Source: Zygnema cylindricum
Lineage: Eukaryota; Streptophyta; Zygnematophyceae; Zygnematales; Zygnemataceae
DNA length: 64,000 nt
Assembly: GCA_037447655.1 (NCBI GenBank)
Contig: JBBHKE010001075.1
Location: 1 to 64,000 of the forward strand
Direction of reading: 5' to 3'
Shown in pieces: positions 1 through 12,230 of this stretch. The notes beneath the pieces were generated by a model that saw only the letters and a program-made list of their open reading frames with translations, searched no databases and was not told the origin of the DNA. The position numbers were made by a program, and so were the translations under genes. Position 1 is the stretch's first letter. Every line of letters starts with the position of its first letter.

Positions 1-130
1 TTTGGACGATCGGACGGTCGCTGATCAAAGTAGTGACTTAAGACGATCACATGAAAAGCCCATAACACAACTTACGATGAAGGCGCCGACAAAAGACCTA
101 CAATAGAAACGCCTACTTTTGAACTATAGT
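1..130. mobile_element. Truncated copy of the TIR element also seen at 43611-43889
   Basis: The first ~130 bases match, in reverse complement, the interior and one end of the element at 43611-43889. Shared stretches include CGGACGGTCGCTGATCAAAG and ATGAAAAGCCCATAACACAA. It ends in CCTACTTTTGAACTATAG, which matches the terminal repeat of that element. The other end lies outside the window. Non-coding; superfamily not determined. Confidence 0.7.
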
Positions 131-136
131 TAGAAC

Positions 137-350
137 TACACCGCTAATCGTTATCAGTGTTAGTTTTTTTCGCCACTTAAAACATTTTTTCTCCTTGCAC
201 ACTTGTCAGATTATCAATCGAAGACCACTAGAAGGACAGTGAGAATCTTGCCTTCCAATAGCAGCCATCGGATTGCCAATCCGACAAGTGTGCTCGAAGA
301 AAGGTGTTTCGAAGTGTCGAAAAAAATAACAGATGACGATTAGCGGTGTA
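137..350. mobile_element. MITE of the CAGTACACCG-like family, diverged copy
   Basis: The ends are inverted repeats (TACACCGCTAATCG on the left, CGATTAGCGGTGTA on the right). The inverted repeat continues inward through CGCCACTTAAAACA and a CACACTTGTCAGATT segment that is mirrored near 275-295. The interior matches the better-preserved element at 33839-34065. No coding capacity, so it is a non-autonomous element. Confidence 0.75.
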
Positions 351-559
351 GCTTGCAGGCTTGAAAGGATATTATAAAGTGCAAGAGATACAAAGCAAGC
401 ACCGGGAGCCTCTTCTCCTTTGTCTAAGAAATGATAAGTGTCGAAAAAAATAACAGATGACGATTAGCGGTGTAGCTTGCAGGCTTGAAAGGATATTATA
501 AAATGCAAGAGATACAAAGCAAGCACCGGGAGCCTCTTCTCCTTTGTCTAAGAAATGAT
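312..559. repeat. Direct tandem duplication, 2 x 124 bp
   Basis: Bases 312-435 and 436-559 are almost identical; the one difference I saw is AAAGTGCAAG versus AAATGCAAG context. The unit contains the right terminal repeat of the adjacent MITE plus flanking sequence, so the duplication happened after the MITE inserted. Confidence 0.9.
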
Positions 560-1356
560 AGTCGCTGAATTCAGGGAGAAACACCTACCAGCCAGTCTGT
601 TTAGTATTTACCTTGTCATAGGCGATTATGTTAAAATTTTGAAAAAAATTGCAACTATACAGCCAGAGTTCCTCTCTACATCAAGTATTAACCACACGTA
701 CACCTGAAAAGGATAGACTCTCACAGTAAAACATATCTTCGTCAATGCCCCAGTGACGCAAAAACACGTGCAATTAGCCATAGGGAACATTCAGATTACC
801 AAATTGGTTAACCAAAAGAAGAAATTAGTCCATTATTTTGAAAACGAATAGAATCGAGGGTGACAAAGGTAATAGAATTTCGTAATTTCAATCATTCTTC
901 ACTATTTCTCCAAGAGATGTCAAAACATCAAGTCTTACATCAAAGAACTATGTTTAGGAAAAGGACTTCTTGACAAGCAGCAAAATTGAAAGTGCCGATA
1001 AAAACCTGTTTGAACTCAAAATTTATTTACAGGCTACAGAAGTAGGATTTATAATAGGCACATATCTACCTCTAATCTGTGTTGACTAAGTGCGAACCAT
1101 AAATCATACCACCCTAAAGATTTCAATGAATGACACAATGTCGACCTCTTAAGTCCACTAACTTAAGTATAATAACAACTATGGCGGATTGGCACAAAAA
1201 ATCAATAAAGGCAAAACCTGCAGATACTAACTTGGCATGACCTCCTGCCGACTTAATAGAGAATGCGCAATTTTATTCCCCAGTTTAAAAATCTACAAAA
1301 AGACTATCGTGGAAATACTATCCTTCTATCGTAGTTGAATCTAAAGAAATATTATT
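560..1356. other. Intergenic stretch, nothing recognised
   Basis: AT-rich sequence downstream of the O-fucosyltransferase-like gene, which reads toward the left edge. It should hold that gene's 3' UTR. I see no convincing coding exon, RNA gene or repeat. Confidence 0.5.
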
Positions 1357-4300
1357 CTATCGTCTATGTGATTCTGAGGTTCCCTTGTAATCTCGATGAT
1401 GTAAGCACTCCGGTGCAGGGTATCCGATGACATCACGGCCTTTTCGAGCCGTCCGTAATTGCAACTTGCCAAGTGTTTCTTTCTGTGCTTCATCAACGAT
1501 TTCACGGAATTCGTCATCAGGAATGTCGCGAAGAAGAGCAGACATCAGTTTCCGCTTGTTGGGCATTATGAACTTCCTCGGTCCAAAAAAGGCGCGATGT
1601 CCCTGAACTCATTCAGAAAACAGAATCACGCTCTCAAAAACGGTCTCAAAAATTGGAGTATTTCCAAATAACGGCTTCAGAAACAGAGTCACGGTCTCAA
1701 AAAGTGCAAAATTTCCAACTAACGGCTTCAAAAACAGAATCACTCTCAAGGAGTGCAACATTTCAAAACAACAGTGCGAAGCTGAATACATTAACCAGGA
1801 AAAAAACCCAAACACAACAATCGAGGAGGCAAAAAGTGATTATTTTTGCAGGGAAGTTACGATTGTTGCATACCTGGAGAACATGTGCCATATTTCCTCC
1901 ATGCGATGGCATGAAAACATCACTCTCAAAGGCGATAATGAAATCGAGGGCCGCTAACATATTAGCATGTCGTCGAACAAAAGACATTTCATGAGGCGCA
2001 GATAGTGTCCATTTTGTGTGAATCTCTGCAAAAGCTTCTTTCAAAGGGGCAAGAGCAAGATCGCCTCCGAAAGGTTCACCGCCGGCCCAAAATATCCTCG
2101 TACGATTGCTTGCTCCTAAGGCCTTCAATATCCTACATAATGCCCAATGCATCCATTTGTCAGATAAACTAAATAAACACTCTTCAACCAGAATGCTCTC
2201 GTTTCCCCCTAATTTCTTGGCAGTCAATAACGTCATGAATTTAAGGTAAGCATAACAACTGTAATTGATTATCGAGGAAGAGACCAGAAACATTTTACAG
2301 CTTTTTGCTTTTGCTAATTTGACACTCTTTTATTCACCACAATTGTCATACCTTGTGACCATGACTGATGAAAGAGGGCAGAGACCATTTTGTAACCTCT
2401 CCTCAAATGTAAGATTTGCTCGAGCTGTCAACATTTCCGGTTTCGCCTCACGCTCCTTAAGAATTGTTTCGTCAAGTTCCTTACTGAGACCAGGAAGGCA
2501 ACCGGTACGAACCCAAACATCCTGTTCTAACCGAAGGTGAAGGGCCACATAAGGACCTTCAGCAGCCATTCTTGAAGCCAGTTTCATACCAAGCTCTTGA
2601 ATAACCGGAGAAAATCTAAATGCCTGAAATTCCACCTGTGCATATAACAGCGGCAATCCTGGATAATCAGAACCTTCAAAAGGGAGGGAGACGGAGATGG
2701 ATAAAAGAGAGAAAAGGAGAAGGAGAAGAAGGAGAAGGAGGAGGAGGACGAAAGGAAGAAGTCAGAGAAGAAAGAGATGGAGAGGAGAAGTAAGAAGAAG
2801 TAGAAAGAGTAGAAGGAGAAGTAAATGAGTGCAGTTTCTGTAAGGTTCGAACTGAGGTGAAAAGCTAACTGGTATATCGGTACTGGTTATGCAAGAAACA
2901 AGAGACAGGACTTATCAAAGGAAGGAATAAGGAATGATCAAACAGGGAGCGACTATCTTGTAAAGAATTGTCTTTAAGAACCACCCACCCTGAGACCCCC
3001 AACCTTCCAAACTAGAGCTATACTAACATGCGCAGAAAAAAGGCTAGCATTTTAGATATACATAGATTGCTTGCTTTGGCCTTTACCCCACAGTTAGTGC
3101 ATTATTAGCATTACAAAAAAATATATGAGAACATTTTGGACACATGGATAACTTGCTTTCCCTTTTACCCGACAACCAATGCTATACCGACATTACAAGA
3201 AAACAATTGCCAAAACTTTGAATTACATAGATTGCTTGTTTTGGCCTTTACCCGACAACGAAGACGCTGAAGATCAAGTGGTAGATCGTCTGCGAGACCA
3301 CTATCAAGGCCTCTAATAATCATCAATCCTTCGATCGATCCGAGCGACGTCACTGATCCTCCCCCTCCGATTTCTCCCGATCCTGACGTGATGTCTTTCT
3401 GTCCGGCCATTTGGATTGGCCACGAAATGAACGAGCAAGCCGATCGGTTTGTCCGGAGCATCAATCCCTAGAAGTTTTTTCATTGCCCGACCACAACACG
3501 TGTAACTTGATGCAAATCTCCATAGGAAGATGAATTGGGAAAAACGAATTGTTCTCACTATTTTGTCCCTAGGTAGGAAAAGGTCGACAAGTGGTAGAGA
3601 GGAGGATAGACTGTGGGGAGGGAAGGATAGACCGTGGAAAGGGGGTGTTGTCAACATTGTTTTGACACACTCAATGAAGGTTTGTCCACACTGCACATAG
3701 GAACGAGAAGAGACTGAAGAAAAGGGACCATAAAAACCATCTAATACACCCCCACTTACTACAAGATGAACTTGGCAGACATGATCCTCGGCCCAGTTCC
3801 GTAGATTCTTTCAGTAAAAAGTGACAAGCCCTTCAAGACGTTCAGATAACAGCCGTTCAAGACATTCAGATAACAGAGAGACCTTCAGATAACAGCAAGT
3901 CACCTGAGGGTAAAGAGTATCATATATCCATTCCGGAGTGGCGTCAAGCTTGGGTTGGCGCTCAACAGCATGAGTCATCCGAAGGTGAGCCACAGGGAGA
4001 GTCGTGACAACACGGACGTCATCCTTAAGTACATCCCGAAAGTGAGACACATCAAACAGATCTGCAAACTCGCTGCATACAACTGCCCGAAAAACATTCA
4101 GTTAATTGCTCACTAAACAAATTTAATTAATTGCTCGCTAAACACATTCAGTTAATAGCTCACTGAACACATTCAGTTAGAAACACATTCAGTCAATTGC
4201 TCAAGAAACACATACAATCAATTGCTCATATAACACAATCAGTTAAGTGGTCCTGAAACACATTCAGTTAATTGCTCTTAGGCAAATTTAGTCATTCACG

Positions 4301-7300
4301 TGCTTGGAACAGCCAATGTTTGCTGTATTTTAGTTTACAGCAGCAAAACGAAGGTTATTCATAAGGGCGAGTAAGTTTTTCTGAATAAAAGTGAGACAGG
4401 CGTGACGCACTTGACATTGATTGACAGGAGGACAAAATTCCAATTTTGTAAAATAAAAATAAAAAAACGCTTCTGCATTTCTTTGCTTCACCAGAAATTT
4501 TGAAGATCCAACAAGTGGGATATTCAATACAATGTTAAAAACTGTCCTCTATAGATTCCCAATCTAGAACCATTTCCCAGCAAAACAACTTGTGAACAGC
4601 ATCTCAGTGCAAAACCTCTGGTCTTAAGAAGGGGCAGACTTAAAATGAACCCGATTTTTGATAAAGGATTGAAATTAATGAAGTGGAAGGGCAAGGCAGC
4701 TTGCCTGTGGTCCTTCCAGATGCCATTATAGGACAATACAGGCACTAGAAGTGCCGCTTTGAGAATACGAGCCATCACGACCGCTGTTCCAACTTGTCGC
4801 CTCATTTGATTCAAACCACCAGTAACAACCGCAACAAGATAAATCTCTGATTTCAAAACCACGGTAGACTGCTGCTTGTACTCCTCAGTAGTATCTAAAC
4901 ATGGCCGCCAGCCCTCCGGTTCTGGCTGAACCCACAAAGAAACCCCAGACTATCAGTTCAAGTCGAGCAATTGACTGTTTAACTTGGCCATCACAAAATC
5001 TGATTCGACTACTTGGTCGCAACATATTCACTAATGGTTATGCTTCTAAGATTTTTGGCCTGCTATTTTTTGGCCAACTCATGATCAATGATTGTTTTCT
5101 TATAATCGATTTTCCATAAGCCAGATAGGTTCCTAATAAGATTCCTACAAAACTACACATCTAAGCAATAAATATGTCTCGTCAAGAATAAACAATTGGC
5201 AATGAAGAGCTAAAGCACAAGGTGTGGTTCTATGACGAAGTCCATTAGACACAAAAGTATGGACTCTTAACAGGATCAACATGTGCAACCCAACAGACAA
5301 ACAGTCCGAGAGTTTTATAGTTGACATCATCATTTACGGATGAGCATGGAGATTAATGATACTGACTCCTGAAAACCAAGAATACAGTGCAGAACAAGTT
5401 GCATAGAACTTTTCTAGTTTCGAGAACACTCTGATAACAATCAAGTTAATATGATAACCATTTACCTGAGAATTACTATCCACTGTGTCACCTAGAACGT
5501 AAAAAATCCAACTCAGACATGATTGCACAAAGCTCACGTCTTAAGGTACCCTATCCCTGACGCTTGATTGAGTCTAAAAAATAGACTTAACACCATTATG
5601 TGAGCTCGGGAAAGTGAACGGACAGAGACAAAAATCACTTTTTGCAAAATGTCATTCATGATAGGAGCTTGACAGCATACCGAACTTAATGCTATAAAGA
5701 CAATAGTGTACTTCATGAGAATGAAGCGCTTTTTCTCAGGTGTCTCCAGCTGGGTTGATTATCAACGGATACATAACATTTCAGATAATCTAATGAAGCA
5801 ATCCTAACCAGGCAATGCGTTGACCATCAGAATCACAGAGAAACCTTAACAACTATACAGATGCTTGGTACCTTGGTATCAGTTGTAGTTACTACAGTAC
5901 ACCGTGAATCAAAATTCACGTTAATAACAATAACTCCGACCAGGTATTCTTTGCTAGCGTCATTAACACTAATTGTTTTTTTCCTAACACTAATTCTTTT
6001 TTCAGTCCACAATCGTCCACGTCATTTGGACAGAAAATACAATTTACAACAGTCCGCATACTAACTTTTTCTTAGCACTAATAGTGATTCACGTTGTCTT
6101 TCAATGCTATAGTTGGTAACAAGTATAGTTAACAACTATCAGCATAGTCCATGATTGATAGTAGCACATCGTGAATTTTAACGACTGAACAAATGTTCCT
6201 GACCTTTTCCTATCACTTTGCACGATAAAAGGAGTAATTGCCTGACCAAGTCAGAATATTTGCAAGGAGATAGGCATACCATACCTCTGAGTGTTTCATC
6301 AAGCTACATGATGAAAAAGAAAAAGCAGAGAGGTAAGGAGTGGAGAGTTTTACAGGACCGGTTAGGATACAGAAGAGATGACGTGTTAGTGACGGGAACA
6401 ATTTTGGCTTACCGAAATTGTTTGGAAGTTTAATATTCTTGCATGGAAAAATGTATTTGCCCTACACATGTCCACCTTCTTGATATTTTTTTTCCTAATA
6501 ACATATGTCATGACTCCAAGATTCTCCAATGCCTATGAAGATAACATACTAATATATGAAGATATGAGATATATTCAAATAACTTAATTGCTGCCAAAAA
6601 AATATTAATTGCGAGATAAATTCAAAATCACTTACTTGCAGCCAAAATGCCTCCTCCCGCTTTGTAAATAATTGTTTGGTGCTTGGAAGTGGAACCCTGG
6701 GCCAACTTATTCGCACGTCACCATTTGTCACACCTGCATGTACGGTGTAATTTTTTCGAATACTGTATACATTCTCGGGAAATTCACCTTCTTGTAAGGT
6801 GCTCTCTGACTTAACGACTCCCGGTGAGGAGGTGAATACACTGTCACAGTAAATAAAAACAATTGAATTAGAGACCACTAATTAAGTGATTAAATATTCA
6901 GTTTAAGTATCAACAATCGACAGCAACTGAAGCAGAGCCCATTAAATGACCAAACATTCAGTTTTATAAAAACAATGAAGCAGAGACAACTAAATGGCTA
7001 AATGTTCAGTTCAGATTTCATTTTCAGAAGCTGCAAATAAGAATAGCTTATGTTCGTATTCCTCTGTAAGAAATGAATCACAAATGTTTACAGAAGCAGC
7101 CAACATGAGGCACTGTCCAAAAATGTAATACAGTCATGGCTCTCTAACTGCCTGCTCATCGGCTATTAGTGTTAAAAATTATTAGCATTAAAACGAAATT
7201 AGTATCAAGAACACTAATACGCGTGGTCGCGTGGTCGATTTTAGTTCACTTCCTTAAGAAAGTGTTATTAATAATATTTAACTTTGAGTTATTTAACTTT

Positions 7301-7925
7301 TGAACTTTCTGACCAGAAAAATTCGCGACCAAATTAGTGTTATCAACAATAATAATGGTGGGCAGTGTACACGCTTCATGTTCCGTATTTTTATGATGAC
7401 TGGCAGCACATAACTTTTGCACTTGTGAGGCTAAGCATCTAAACCAAACAAACTTACCACATTATTTGCCTCCGAACTCAAAATTTGTGGATGACTTCAT
7501 GCGCCAATTCATCAGCTTAAAATTTGTTAAATGTAAAGCGGAATATAGTTCAGCATTTTAATCTCTCCCCTTAAAAATGACATTCATATGAGTCACACCA
7601 ATCAAGATTGGTACAAACAAATCGAATGTGATCCACAGTAACCCTTGATTATTACAAATCCCGTTACAGACTTGAATGTAGCAAACTTAGTCTGGGCTAC
7701 TAATGTCGGACAAAGAAAGAGCGGGAGAGAGATATGGAGGTACTTTAGATCAGAAAAATCTGAAGGAGGACAATTCAAACTGCATTTTGTCTTGACAACA
7801 GAATCCAATACCTAATCAAAATAGGAAATGGACCTACCTTATTGCACAAAAGAGAGCAATTCCGGATATAAATCCAAGCGCCATAAAACGGATCTTCACA
7901 GAAGAGATTATCCATGATTTATCAA
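1357..7925 (-). CDS. Plant-type O-fucosyltransferase-family (GT106/DUF246) Golgi glycosyltransferase
   Basis: Eight exons join in phase: 7838-7925, 6636-6840, 4705-4925, 3904-4072, 3252-3398, 2352-2635, 1874-2132, 1357-1602 (about 539 codons). The first found exon encodes a basic-then-hydrophobic stretch (SSVKIRFMALGFISGIALF), a likely type II signal anchor. Next comes a stem ending FWLQ, then PEPEGWRPCLDTT, GGLNQMRRQVGTAVVMARIL, DSGLADDLPLDLQRLRC, YVALHLRLEQDVWVRTGCLP, FWAGGEPFGGDLALAPLKE, SDVFMPSHGGNM and a C-terminal GYPAPEC. These are the hallmarks of the plant O-FucT family, lumenal Golgi enzymes that transfer fucose or rhamnose to protein or pectin. The acceptor substrate cannot be told from sequence. 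The third exon uses a GC donor (CCACAG/GCAAGC). An initiating exon with ATG lies upstream of 7925 and was not identified. The introns contain several tandem repeats. Confidence 0.92.
2676..2830. repeat. Purine-rich (GGAGAA)n tract in an intron of the O-fucosyltransferase-like gene
   Basis: Almost pure purine on the plus strand, hence CT-rich in the transcript of this minus-strand gene. It lies just upstream (in transcript order) of the acceptor at 2636-2638. Confidence 0.85.
3060..3262 (-). repeat. Three-copy ~82-bp repeat containing the exon donor region
   Basis: A block with ACATAGATTGCTTG-like sequence followed by CTTTACCC(G/C)ACA recurs with TTTACCC at 3082, 3164 and 3247. The 3247 copy is the real donor of exon 3252-3398, reading CGG/GTAAAG on the minus strand. 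The other two copies lie in the following intron. Confidence 0.75.
4085..4290. repeat. ~27-bp AT-rich minisatellite, about 7-8 degenerate copies
   Basis: Variants of ACACATTCAGTTAATTGCTC recur through the intron between exons 4705-4925 and 3904-4072. Non-coding. Confidence 0.8.
5895..6098. mobile_element. MITE with CAGTACACCGTGAATC end
   Basis: The left end TA/CAGTACACCGTGAATC matches the intact element at 33839. The right end GATTCACGTTGT is its diverged inverted counterpart. The interior has repeated TTAACACTAATT motifs. It sits in the intron between exons 6636-6840 and 4705-4925 of the O-fucosyltransferase-like gene. Confidence 0.7.
7148..7371. mobile_element. MITE of the TGCCCATCG-end subfamily, diverged
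   Basis: The left part (GCTCATCGGCTATTAGTGTT) and right part (AATAATGGTGGGCAGTGTAC) are rough inverted repeats. The family is better preserved at 42802-43002. It lies in the intron between exons 7838-7925 and 6636-6840. Confidence 0.55.
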
Positions 7926-10149
7926 CTGCAGAACTGTAGCAACAAACAACAAAAAAGGTAAAAAGTCAAACAGGAACGCCGTTCATTGCTTTCTCTTTCT
8001 GGTAACCGTATATTGGTGGTGCAATATTGTACGGTGCGCGCAGGATATTGGCAATTTTTGAGCTGTAATATACTGTTTTCATCTGACCTGTGCTGTTTGG
8101 CAGATGTAAACATTTGAAGAAAGAAAAAGAGGAAAGAAAGCAAAAACTCAAAAGCAAGGTTTAACTACTGATAAGGGAGAAGGTATAATTTCTTGTTACA
8201 TTTGCCTGCGTGCGTTTCTTGTTGTCATCGCTTTCCAGCAAGAGTCTGGCGAAACGCAAAGCTTCTGAGAAAGATGGATCGAAACTTGAGAGGGAGCCCA
8301 CTAGCAGTTGATATAAATGACTACTTGTGTCAATTTAAAGTCCGAGAACTTTAAAAAGTTTTAACTTCAAAAGTTCACATCACTTCGCACATTCTTTTGA
8401 TTTGATCGCGCGTACGGTATTGCCGTATTGCAAACTAAGGGGATTTCCACTTTTGGATTACATCATCAAAAGGGTGTACTGTTTCAAGTATATGCACGAA
8501 TACTCTTTCGTAGGCAGCAAATGGTTTGTGACTTCCTGGTTTCTCCTCCAGGACATAGATAAAAAGTGCGGTGTATATTGACTTAGGTTTAGTGCGGAAT
8601 AAGCCCATATTTTAAAATTACAAAATTCAAAATATTCGCATGAAAAGCGCGTCAACGGATTCTGAATTGAAAATCTTAAATACTGGGTTAAAAAAGCGAT
8701 CTTAGCCGTATAGTTGTCTCAGATTGGGCGGTTATAAAAAGCTATGCAAATTGTGCGACCTCTAACAGTAACTGTAACTTGCAAAGGTTCAGCACTAATA
8801 CAGTTTGTCCTTTTTACATCAGCAACATCGTAACCACGTCTCACATTAAATTAGGTTTGAGAGCAATTTCCGACTTTGCTAACGACGAATGTCAGATTTT
8901 CTGACGCAAATAATGACGCACGTTGGCGTCATCTTAACGGTGCGCCAGGTTGCATTACCATATTGTAAACATAAAATATGTACGTGTTTTAATATGCATT
9001 TTAAAAACGGCAATTTACTTTTGATCTATGCTCCACAGGCGAAGATGTTCAGGGGCTTTCGGGTTTTCGGCCGTAAGATTACCATCTGAACGGCCAAAAA
9101 CTGCACAAATCGTTGCGGGTCCGTGTAGCGAATCCAAACGGTGATGGGACCAAGACCTTCGAAGATCTGGAGTCTTAAAGACTTTAAGTTTTAACCACTC
9201 GACCACAATTCTCTTGCGATCGAAGTCGCATCCTACATGGCGTGTTTGGACTTTGGAGTGAACCGCTGCCACCAACCGACAAAACAGATCGAAACATGTG
9301 ACTCCGAGAGCCCGGCCTAGGTCGGCGTCTAACGGAATAACCAAATGACAGACGTAAGTCAAAGAAAAAGCCAGCAAGGCCCAAATATTTTGTCGCTTTG
9401 TGCCGCAAATGATTTGACACTGACAGTTTGATGGATTTTTACGTCCCAAAAAGGGGAACCTGTGTCACGTGTCAAGTACATCCTGTGATTGTCGCACATG
9501 ACATAAACGTACAGCATTTCAAACTACACAAATGTACTAAATGACGTGCCAACGTTTTTTGCACACTACATCTCCGTACAAATCCTGTACTACCTTTACA
9601 TTCATATTCTTTAGCAACGCAATCGCCAATCAATTGAAGAATCGATGATACACCAGTGATTGGAATGCAGGCACTAATAATCCTAGAGCGCAGGCACTAA
9701 TAATCCTAGAGCGTCTCATAGAAAGAGAACCAGAAGTAAAAACAAAATACGCTTAAGCAAAGAAACAAGTAGAGTACAGTACATTGATTTACTCATTTTT
9801 TCCATCCAGCAGACAACCATTTGCAGAATATTATGAACAACAAGATACTCAGAAGTTCCCCTTCCACACATTTTCCCGTGAAAAACAAACACCATAGATT
9901 CACCTGGAAGGTATTATGACAGTTTTCTGTCACAATCGCAGAAGAAATCTAGCTTAAGAAAAACACCTCTTCGACGCACCTGCCATCTAAATTTGAGTAA
10001 TTTTTTTTTTTATCGCCGTAAATTTTATCTAAATACGAGAAAATTCTTGTTGGCCACAATCCTAAACGCAATTTAGAATGCGAAACTTTATTCTCATCTC
10101 ATGTTGCCTATAATTTCAAAACTAATGTAAAATATTATGTCGCTTGTTA
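7926..10149. other. Space between O-fucosyltransferase-like 5' end and PARP 3' end
   Basis: This should contain the missing first exon and promoter of the O-fucosyltransferase-like gene and the 3' UTR of the PARP gene. Part of it (about 8880-9470) is more GC-rich than its surroundings and is open on the minus strand for 144 codons (9015-9449), but I recognise no protein family there. A 23-bp direct duplication lies at 9668-9713. Confidence 0.4.
9668..9713. repeat. Tandem duplication, 2 x 23 bp
   Basis: The unit starts CAGGCACTAATAATCC and is directly repeated at 9691. Confidence 0.85.
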
Positions 10150-12230
10150 TTAATAAACTCTCTCATAGTATACAAGGTACAGCGGCTCTACATGATCGGT
10201 GTCATAAAAAACAAACTCCCTGTATAAAATGAGCTGCGCTTGCTCATCGTCACTCTGCAAAGCACAAATCAAATACATAAATACACTTATTGTCAAACCA
10301 GAAAAAGACAAAAATCTGCGAAGTTCACTTCTCTCCTTTACTGCCTAAAAACCAAGACCTAAGTTTCTAACTGAAATCTTATTGTTGAAGTAAACAAGTA
10401 AACTTGTGTCCTTATTGTCAAACCTGAAAAGGAATAAAATCTGGAAAGTAAATTTCTCTCCTTTACTGCCTGATTTTGACTTTAACAATTGGATACATAA
10501 AAATTTTCCCTGAACCGATTCTGTTTTTTTATCCTGGAGACGATGAAATGTGGTATACTACTCTATCAATACATACCCTTTTTGGAGCTATAACAGCATC
10601 TCCACCATTTGGAGGTTTTTCCAAAGAAGTATTTGCTGTCAACTGTATATCTGGGCTGCTTGTGAATACTCTCGCAATAACCATCGCATAGAGACCTGAA
10701 AACCCATTGGTTTTATATTATTGACATTCATAAAATCTGAAATCAATTGGTTCAGAAAAATTGAAAACCTAATGGTCTTGTCATTATTGAAATTTGTACA
10801 ACTTAAAACCATTGGGTTCGTCATTTTTGGAATTATAAGAACTGAAATCTTATTGGCTTTGTCATTATTGAAATGCATAAAAATATGCATATTCACTTGA
10901 AGCTTCCACATTTAGCATTAAGTATAGCAGCAAATCGATCAGTTAATATCTATTCATGGTCATATTAATACTTCTATACATATCTGCTTCAAACTAATTT
11001 AAAACTTACCTGAAGATTCTGAAAATTCGGAATACACATCTGCCTTGCTCGAATGCTCTGTAAAATAAACACCCTTACCAAACATCTGCCATTTACTGTA
11101 CGTCGTGTCGAAGCCATTCCTGAAAATTTCTAAGGCTGCATCTTCAGTTGTTCCATGGAAAAGAAGGGCTTCATGCTTGTCAAGACACAAAGATGAAGGT
11201 AGACATGATTTTGTTGCACAGTTTGCCACATATGAACACTCGGTCTTCTCGGACTGTGATCGACACTTCTTATGTGACCGACAATCGAAGTTCGATGCAG
11301 AATAGTTTTTCTCGCTAACTTTGTAAGCAGAGTGCACCCTAATGTTCCTGGGCAAAGGAATATAAAGCAGTTAGAAGGCAAAATATTAAAGGTTGTGAAG
11401 TAACATCGTCGGCATACAACGGAGCAATATGGAAGTTTGTTACTAAAAGTAAGATTTTCAAAGGTCTACAAGACTTGTGTTACTTGAGTTAGACTCTAGC
11501 TGAGCGACACAAATATAATACTTAGAAGTTGAATAATACTTAGAAGGCAAACAAAAGATAATACTTCTACCCCAAAGCAACCATTCCGAAACACCAGAAT
11601 TCAGGAAATCTGTCTTTGAATTGTAGAATTCTATTTGACATAAAACACTCATCGTGATTATTTCGTCTTGTAGTTATCAGCAGTACTTGTGAATCTGGCT
11701 CAAAGGCGGGCGATAATCTTTGGGACGACCGATATATCTTCGAATACATGTCCTTTTGAACAAATGGTGTATCTCATCGAGCTCAGCATCTGCACACACC
11801 CAAAATATATATAAAGCCATTACTTGGTTTTAAATTTTAAACGCTAAACGACGGTTTAACTAAAATTCCATATGTGTTTCATTATCAACCTGACTTTCAT
11901 TTCTGAATCAAAGATAAAATTATAACTCAAATATATTTATTGATGCTCCCAGAAAATACTCAAACAATGTGTTATCTGTAGCTATCTTTTAAATAACCTG
12001 TCTTTTCCTGATCAATGCTACAAAGTTCAATTTAATCTCCTCTAAAATCTCACAATTCCTTGCACATATGTAAAACCCTATTCCTTCACACTTATGTATG
12101 AATTAGCAATTTTTAAAGTCCCTCCATAAGCCATATTGGATTTCACCTGAAACCTTTTCTAGCCCATCCATTGACGGGAAACAAGATATAGCTCTCTTGT
12201 AAATCGAAAGGAAAAATGGAGGAATATCCC
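10150..12230 (-). CDS. PARP/ARTD-type ADP-ribosyltransferase, catalytic region (5' end not found)
   Basis: Five exons join with matching phases: 12147-12230, 11687-11789, 11010-11347, 10577-10695, 10150-10254 (stop 10150-10152), about 249 codons. The protein reads DAELDEIHHLFKRT, a linker ending VHSAYKVSEKNY, then ALLFHGTTEDAALEIFRNGF (nicotinamide-binding His), FGKGVYFTEHSSKADVYSE (NAD-binding Tyr), YAMVIARVFTSSP and a last strand EPLYLVYYE. This layout resembles tankyrase-like catalytic domains, which transfer ADP-ribose from NAD+ to proteins. The third catalytic position appears to be Leu where chain-forming PARPs have Glu, which suggests mono-ADP-ribosylation. The 11687 exon uses a weak GTACTG donor. 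No zinc finger, WGR or ankyrin repeats are visible; further N-terminal exons may lie above 12230. The gene is divergent from PARG A. Confidence 0.85.

Noticed and set aside
9015-9449. 144-codon minus-strand open frame
   Set aside because: No recognisable domain; only a locally GC-richer stretch. It may be part of the O-fucosyltransferase-like promoter.
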